From: Druceiella hillmani
Taxonomy: Eukaryota; Arthropoda; Insecta; Lepidoptera; Hepialidae
Direction of reading: 5' to 3'
NCBI GenBank assembly: GCA_039881145.1
Contig: JAYKKI010000027.1
Span: 19,107,001 to 19,171,000 of the forward strand
Length of the DNA: 64,000 nt
The notes under the pieces are model-generated. The model made no database searches. It saw nothing but the letters and a program-made list of their open reading frames with translations, and was not told the DNA's origin. The position numbers were made by a program, and so were the translations under genes. Shown here one piece after another: positions 62,884 to 64,000 of this stretch (within the stretch, counting starts at the first letter, position 1; the number at the start of each line of letters is the position of its first letter).

Positions 62884-63681
62884 ATCTTCAACGTTTGGAA
62901 ATTAAAAAATTCCCTGTGCATTTTTAAATAAATGGGCAATTTTTTATTACGTATATTGCATTTCAAACGCGTATGTCGGACACTCTTGTTTTTACAATTT
63001 CCATCTTTGCTTACATATTCTTCAATACACTTTTAATATGATATTACATATTATCTTCAACGTTTGGAAATTAAAAAATTCCCTGTGCATTTTTAAATAA
63101 ATGGGCAATTTTTTATTACGTATATTGCATTTCAAACGCGTATGTCGGACACTTTTGTTTTTACAATTTCCATCTTTGATTACATATTGTTTAATACACT
63201 TTTAATATGATATTACATATTATCTTCAACGTTTGGAAATTAAAAAATTCCCTGTGCATTTTTAAATAAATTGGCATTTTTTTATTACGTATATTGCATT
63301 TCAAACGCGTATGTCGGACACTTTTGTTTTTACAATTTCCATCTTTGCTTATATATTCTTCAATACACTTTTAATATGATATTACATATTATCTTCAGCG
63401 TTTGGAAATAAAAAAAATCCATGTTCATTTTTAAATAAATTGGCAATTTTGTATTACGTATATTGCATTTTAAACGCGTATGTCGGACATTTTTGTTTTT
63501 AAAATTTCCATCTTTGCTTACATATTCTTCAATACACTTTTAATATGATATTACATATTATCTTCAACGTTTGGAAATTAAAAAATTCCCTGTGCATTTT
63601 TTAAATAAATTGGCAATTTTTTATTACGTATATTGCATTTCAAACGCATATATCGGACACTTTTGTTTTTAAAATTTCCAT
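62884..63681. repeat. Satellite-like tandem array, 4.7 units of 169 bp
   Basis: CGTTTGGAAAT at 62892, 63061, 63230, 63399 and 63568, a constant 169 bp period. Units contain CCCTGTGCATTTTTAAATAA, ATTACGTATATTGCATTTCA and ACGCGTATGTCGGACA. Units 1-3 are nearly identical; unit 4 is more diverged; unit 5 is partial and ends at TTTCCAT (63681). No coding frame. Confidence 0.97.
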
Positions 63682-64000
63682 ATCGGTCAGAGAGGGGTGG
63701 GTGGATCACTTGCAAAAACTATATGTAGCACCTACCGGCCTTATTTTAATATCATAATTTAGAGGTTAGATTAGATTCGGTAGTGCATAGGTCGCTGGCG
63801 TAAATGGCGCTGCAGTCGCGTGCAGCACGACTCGTTCGGAACTAAATTTACCATCGCGCACTATGTTTAAATAATGATTACTCAGCAGTGCTTTGATTGA
63901 TTTGAGCGGGACTGGACAGAGCGTTTGACAGAGCTCTCGGCGTTATAATATGTGTAATACAGAAAACTCATACTTGTGCCCGTCATAAATTGCGGAATTT
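63682..64000. other. Window end, moderately complex sequence
   Basis: 63770-63930 is GC-richer, with a CTGCAGTCGCGTGCAG near-palindrome. No splice-bounded open frame is evident. It may be conserved noncoding DNA or an unknown repeat. Confidence 0.4.

Noticed and set aside
62884..63681. CRISPR-like array
   Set aside because: The whole 169 bp unit repeats without unique spacers, and the DNA is eukaryotic; the same applies to the other tandem arrays.

Overview
The window looks like nuclear DNA of an insect, most probably a moth or butterfly. It is strongly AT-rich and contains almost no protein-coding sequence. It carries dispersed-repeat signatures that I associate with Lepidoptera: LINE 3' tails of the type 'actagctgacccgtgcgaag' and 'gcgacttcgttcgcgtgg', copies related to the common 'tagggttccgt' dispersed family, and many (TA)n tracts, several at the ends of LINE fragments. 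The order is inferred from remembered repeat styles, not from a search. Nothing suggests a prokaryotic or organellar origin. No operon, tRNA gene, rRNA gene or CRISPR array was seen.

Coding content: the only exon I support with confidence is 58362-58503 (+). It has good splice sites and encodes the first part of a CUB domain. The window therefore probably covers introns and flanking DNA of a large gene for an extracellular or membrane CUB protein, read on the plus strand. A possible first coding exon with a signal-peptide-like end lies at 38859-39011, but its phase does not join directly to the CUB exon. Weaker exon candidates lie at 25036-25233 and 32385-32431. A degraded LINE reverse transcriptase lies at 1690-2925 (-), and a short C-terminal LINE remnant at about 59320-59510 (-).

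Layout: 1-9000 is AT-rich spacer with the dead LINE and a duplicated conserved-looking block (6376-6573 and 7729-7923). 9000-15500 has TA tracts, a GC-rich island (9540-10010) and two tandem duplications. 15493-26345 has two copies of a long palindromic element, hairpins, a GC-rich island and a compound CA/CG/TA tract. 27000-34000 has a LINE tail with internal repeats and several tandem duplications. 36000-51000 has three copies of one dispersed family (R1-R3), LINE tails, SINE-like fragments, the best palindromic-element copy and a CA-rich tract. 52040-53160 is a tandem array of about 110 bp units. 55800-58500 has a GC-rich island, a fourth dispersed repeat (R4) and the CUB exon. The end holds a 169 bp satellite-like array (62884-63681).

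Most notable structures: (1) a foldback element of about 280-320 bp, whose two best copies are each bounded by exact direct repeats of different sequence and length (11 and 13 bp), so the palindrome appears to have moved as a unit; (2) an excess of short, near-perfect hairpins scattered through otherwise plain DNA; (3) many local tandem duplications with unrelated unit lengths between about 97 and 331 bp.
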